Source: Burkholderiales bacterium
GTDB lineage: Bacteria > Pseudomonadota > Gammaproteobacteria > Burkholderiales > Casimicrobiaceae
Direction of reading: 5' to 3'
NCBI GenBank assembly: GCA_031283405.1
Contig: JAITBX010000099.1
Span: 1 to 7,577, forward strand
Length of the DNA stretch: 7,577 nt
Positions 5,728-7,577 of the stretch are shown here, one piece after another. Each line of letters begins with the position of its first letter. Positions within the stretch are counted from its first letter, which is position 1. Both the position numbers and the translations under genes were made by a program. A model generated the notes under the pieces. It was not told the origin of the DNA. It did no database searches and worked only from the letters and a program-made list of their open reading frames with translations.

Positions 5728-6966
5728 TCAGAATGTTTTGAAGATCAGTGTCGCATTGGTGCCGCCAAATCCGAACGAGTTCGACATCGTCGCGTGCAAC
5801 GGCATCTTGCGCGCAACATTCGGCACGAAATCCAGATCACACTGCGGATCAGGATCGGTCAGGTTGATCGTCGGCGGCGCGATCTGGTCGCGCAAGGCGA
5901 GAATCGTAAAGACCGCTTCGATGCCGCCCGCCGCGCCCAAGAGATGGCCGGTCATCGACTTGGTCGAGCTGACCGCCAGCTTTTTCGCGTGCGCGCCGAA
6001 GGCGGCCTGAACAGCGCGGCATTCGGCGAGATCGCCGAGCGGCGTTGAAGTGCCGTGCGCGTTGATATAGCCGATGTCTTCGGGGCTGAGTTTGGCGTTC
6101 TTGATCGCTACCAGCATGCTGCGCCGCGCGCCGTCGCCGTCTTCCGGCGGCGCGGTAATGTGGTTGGCGTCGGCGCTCATGCCGTAGCCCGCCATCTCGC
6201 AATAGATTCGCGCGCCACGCGCTTTGGCGTGTTCAAGTTCTTCCAGTACCAGCATGCCTGCGCCCTCGCCCAGCACGAAACCGTCGCGCCCTTTGTCCCA
6301 CGGGCGGCTCGCCGCTTGCGGCTCATCGTTGCGAGTGGACAGCGCTTTCATCGCGCAGAAACCACCGATGCCCAACTCGCTGACGGTGGACTCCGCGCCG
6401 CCGGCAATCATAATATCGGCGTCGCCGTATTCGATCAGCCGCGCCGCTTCGCCGATGCTATGATTGGCGCTTGAACAAGCTGTCACGATTGAAAGGTTCG
6501 GCCCCTTGTAGCCGAATTCGATCGACACCAGTCCCGACGCCATGTTGATGATCGAGCCGGGGACGAAAAACGGCGTCACTTTGCGAACGCCGCCGTTCAA
6601 AAAAGAGGCGACGGTTTTTTCGATGTAAGGCAGGCCGCCGATGCCGGCGCCGATGCAAACTCCGACGCGCTCTTTATCGATGTTATCGCTGTCCAGAGCG
6701 GCGTCGCGCACGGCGTCGATGGCTGTCGCCAGCGCGTAATGGACGAAAGTATCGTAACGCCGCGCTTCTTTGGGCTGCAAATACGTTTCCACGTTGAAGC
6801 CCTTGACCTCGCCGGCAATGCGAGAAGGAAAGGTGGAAGCGTCGAAGCGGGTGATCGGGACGATGCCGGAGCGACCGGCAAGAATGTTGTTCCATGCCGT
6901 TTCCAGTCCAACCCCTACCGGGGAAATGATCCCCATTCCGGTCACGACGACACGACGGTGTGACAT
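5728..6966 (-). CDS. fabF: 3-oxoacyl-ACP synthase II (beta-ketoacyl-ACP synthase II)
   Basis: FabF condenses malonyl-ACP with acyl-ACP to elongate fatty acids in the type II pathway, and in E. coli it sets temperature-dependent cis-vaccenate production. The 412-residue length is standard. The thiolase-fold catalytic triad is visible: Cys164 in VTACSSANHS, His304 in NAHGTSTPLGD and His341 in STKSMTGHLLGAAGG, with Lys336 in the same block. SRPWDKGRDGFVLGEGAGMLVLEE (220-243) and the C-terminal SFGFGGTN are also present. The start ATG at 6966 has AAGGA (6978-6974) 7 bases upstream. It follows acpP by 156 bases and precedes lysC by 11. An upstream hairpin plus T-run may reduce read-through from acpP. 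There is no sign of truncation or frameshift. Confidence 0.97.
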   Translation of the reverse strand: MSHRRVVVTGMGIISPVGVGLETAWNNILAGRSGIVPITRFDASTFPSRIAGEVKGFNVETYLQPKEARRYDTFVHYALATAIDAVRDAALDSDNIDKERVGVCIGAGIGGLPYIEKTVASFLNGGVRKVTPFFVPGSIINMASGLVSIEFGYKGPNLSIVTACSSANHSIGEAARLIEYGDADIMIAGGAESTVSELGIGGFCAMKALSTRNDEPQAASRPWDKGRDGFVLGEGAGMLVLEELEHAKARGARIYCEMAGYGMSADANHITAPPEDGDGARRSMLVAIKNAKLSPEDIGYINAHGTSTPLGDLAECRAVQAAFGAHAKKLAVSSTKSMTGHLLGAAGGIEAVFTILALRDQIAPPTINLTDPDPQCDLDFVPNVARKMPLHATMSNSFGFGGTNATLIFKTF

Positions 6967-6973
6967 GTGCGAG

Positions 6974-6991
6974 TCCTTTTGAAATCAAAAG
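6974..6991 (-). promoter_or_regulatory. fabF ribosome binding site overlapped by a short hairpin
   Basis: The minus strand carries CTTTTGA (6991-6985... pairing arm) and TCAAAAG (6982-6976) around a TT loop. The right arm includes the first bases of the AAGGA site (6978-6974) of fabF. The left arm is also the T-run of the upstream terminator hairpin. The stem is AT-rich, so sequestration of the site would be weak. Confidence 0.4.
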
Positions 6992-7040
6992 AGCCGCGCC
7001 CGCGCTCCGCTTGATGGCAAAGCGACGGAGGCCGCGGCTC
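6987..7040 (-). terminator. Intrinsic terminator or attenuator between acpP and fabF
   Basis: On the minus strand a GC-rich hairpin has outer arms GAGCCGCG (7040-7033) and CGCGGCTC (6998-6991), with further pairing inside (CTCCG with CGGAG at 7026-7030 and 7005-7009; CGCTT with AAGCG). It is followed at once by TTTT (6990-6987). That is the form of a rho-independent terminator with a short U-tract. It would end most acpP transcripts and let some continue into fabF, in line with the much higher need for ACP. Confidence 0.7.
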
Positions 7041-7061
7041 GAAAACGCTATCTTCCGCAAG

Positions 7062-7112
7062 GCGTGGCGCCGTCTGCCCTGAGGGGAAACCCCTGAAGAG
7101 CAACGGCCACGC
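7062..7112 (-). repeat. Long hairpin just after the acpP stop codon
   Basis: GCGTGGC (7062-7068) pairs with GCCACGC (7106-7112), extended by CGT/ACG across a two-base bulge. An apical stem AGGGG-AAA-CCCCT (7082-7094) lies within. It starts 10 bases after the acpP stop and has no T-run behind it. It may stabilise the acpP transcript end or pause polymerase ahead of the terminator at 6987-7040. Confidence 0.55.
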
Positions 7113-7122
7113 TGTTACTGCG

Positions 7123-7362
7123 TTACTGCTTCATGTGCGCGTTGATGTAATCGACGGCCTGCTGAACCGTCGTGATCTTTTCAGCGTCCTCATCGGGGAT
7201 TTCCGTCTCGAACTCTTCTTCGAGCGCCATCACCAATTCGACGACCGCCAATGAATCGGCACCCAAATCTTCGGTGAACGATGACTCGTTCTTGATGTCG
7301 GCCTCCTTGACGTCAAGTTGTTCGGCGACAATCTTTTTCACACGTTGCTCAATGTTATTCAT
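7123..7362 (-). CDS. acpP: Acyl carrier protein
   Basis: ACP carries growing acyl chains as thioesters on a 4'-phosphopantetheine arm and serves FabF and the other fatty-acid enzymes, as well as lipid and lipid A synthesis. The 79-residue acidic protein has the normal length and the DSL attachment motif with Ser37 (LGADSL). It is followed by the conserved acidic helix VELVMALEEEFETEIPDEDAEK and the C-terminal ITTVQQAVDYINAH. The overall sequence is typical of beta/gamma-proteobacteria. One oddity is DSLAVVELV where the family normally has DSLDTVELV or DSLDVVELV, so the acidic residue after DSL is replaced by Ala. The ATG at 7362 has GAGGG 8 bases upstream (7375-7371). It is the first gene of the acpP-fabF-lysC group; no fabG is directly upstream within the window. 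Confidence 0.97.
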   Translation of the reverse strand: MNNIEQRVKKIVAEQLDVKEADIKNESSFTEDLGADSLAVVELVMALEEEFETEIPDEDAEKITTVQQAVDYINAHMKQ

Positions 7363-7397
7363 TGATTCGACCCTCTATCGGGAGTAAGAAAACACGA

Positions 7398-7406
7398 ATT
7401 TTACCA
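7398..7406 (-). promoter_or_regulatory. Extended -10 promoter candidate for acpP
   Basis: The minus strand reads TGGTAAAAT (7406-7398), an extended -10 (TGn plus TAAAAT, five of six to consensus). It lies about 36 bases before the acpP ATG and would give a leader of roughly 30 bases. The -35 at 16-18 bases spacing is poor (about AACGAA), as is common with extended -10 promoters. The placement between an upstream terminator-like hairpin and acpP supports a dedicated acpP promoter. Confidence 0.55.
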
Positions 7407-7533
7407 GAACCTTTTCAAGTTTCGTTGTCGGCTTTTTCTGCCGCTGCCGCGCCCTGCCAAAGCCTGCCCCAAACCTTGTTTTATCTTGCATCATCAGCGC
7501 TTTATCGCGCTCAACTACCCTTCAATTCACGAC

Positions 7534-7567
7534 AAAAAACACCATTTGCCAAAGTGGTAATTTTTTT
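7534..7567. terminator. Bidirectional intrinsic terminator upstream of acpP
   Basis: ACCATTT (7541-7547) and AAGTGGT (7552-7558) form a 7-base-pair stem with one G.T pair and a four-base loop. Seven Ts follow on the plus strand (7561-7567) and six As precede it (7534-7539), which become a T-run on the minus strand. It could end a minus-strand gene lying beyond the right edge, insulating acpP, or a plus-strand transcript. The rest of 7407-7577 shows no gene. Confidence 0.6.
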
Positions 7568-7577
7568 GGCCGCTTAC

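Noticed and set aside
6055..6474. A 139-codon plus-strand frame opposite fabF, and similar plus-strand frames opposite pta and lysC
   Set aside because: All are opposite highly conserved catalytic genes and show the composition expected of antisense frames.
7496..7511. AGCGC-TTTATC-GCGCT inverted repeat upstream of acpP as an operator
   Set aside because: Only 5 base pairs around a 6-base spacer, far upstream of the candidate promoter, with no known regulator motif recognised; too weak to annotate.

Overview
The window comes from a bacterial chromosome, most likely a member of the Pseudomonadota. The acyl carrier protein, FabF and aspartate kinase all read like beta/gamma-proteobacterial proteins. 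The order is not resolved, and the short-form phosphotransacetylase is less typical of that group. Housekeeping genes are moderately GC-rich and have good Shine-Dalgarno sites. All but one gene lie on the minus strand.

Layout: (1) Positions 1-1123, minus strand, hold pta followed by the first 28 codons of ackA, an operon for acetyl-CoA/acetyl-phosphate/acetate interconversion that runs off the left edge. (2) Positions 1124-1426 are a 303-base divergent intergenic region with candidate promoters both ways and no convincing gene. (3) Positions 1427-4384, plus strand, encode a 985-residue MmeI-like (type IIL/IIG) restriction-modification enzyme that joins nuclease, adenine methyltransferase and target recognition in one chain. 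It is the only plus-strand gene and the only accessory gene. (4) Positions 4385-4471 are a short convergent intergenic region packed with hairpins. (5) Positions 4472-7362, minus strand, hold acpP, fabF and lysC in that transcription order. acpP has its own candidate promoter and lies behind a terminator-like hairpin. Two strong hairpins separate acpP from fabF, and fabF and lysC are only 11 bases apart.

Functionally, acpP and fabF serve fatty-acid elongation, lysC opens the aspartate-family amino-acid pathway, and pta-ackA handles overflow or acetate metabolism. The restriction-modification gene sits between these core genes as a probable horizontally acquired or recombining defence locus.

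The most interesting material is inside and just after that gene. There is a 39-bp in-frame double-hairpin element (3006-3044) whose architecture recurs just behind the stop codon (4391-4436). There is also a 24-residue tandem repeat (3305-3448) placed just before the predicted target-recognition domain, and an AT-rich compositional segment covering that domain. Other points are a terminator/RBS hairpin arrangement between acpP and fabF, a well-placed internal ribosome binding site in lysC matching the beta-subunit start known in some relatives, and an ACP lacking the usual acidic residue after the DSL motif. No tRNA, rRNA, CRISPR array, transposase or integrase was seen.
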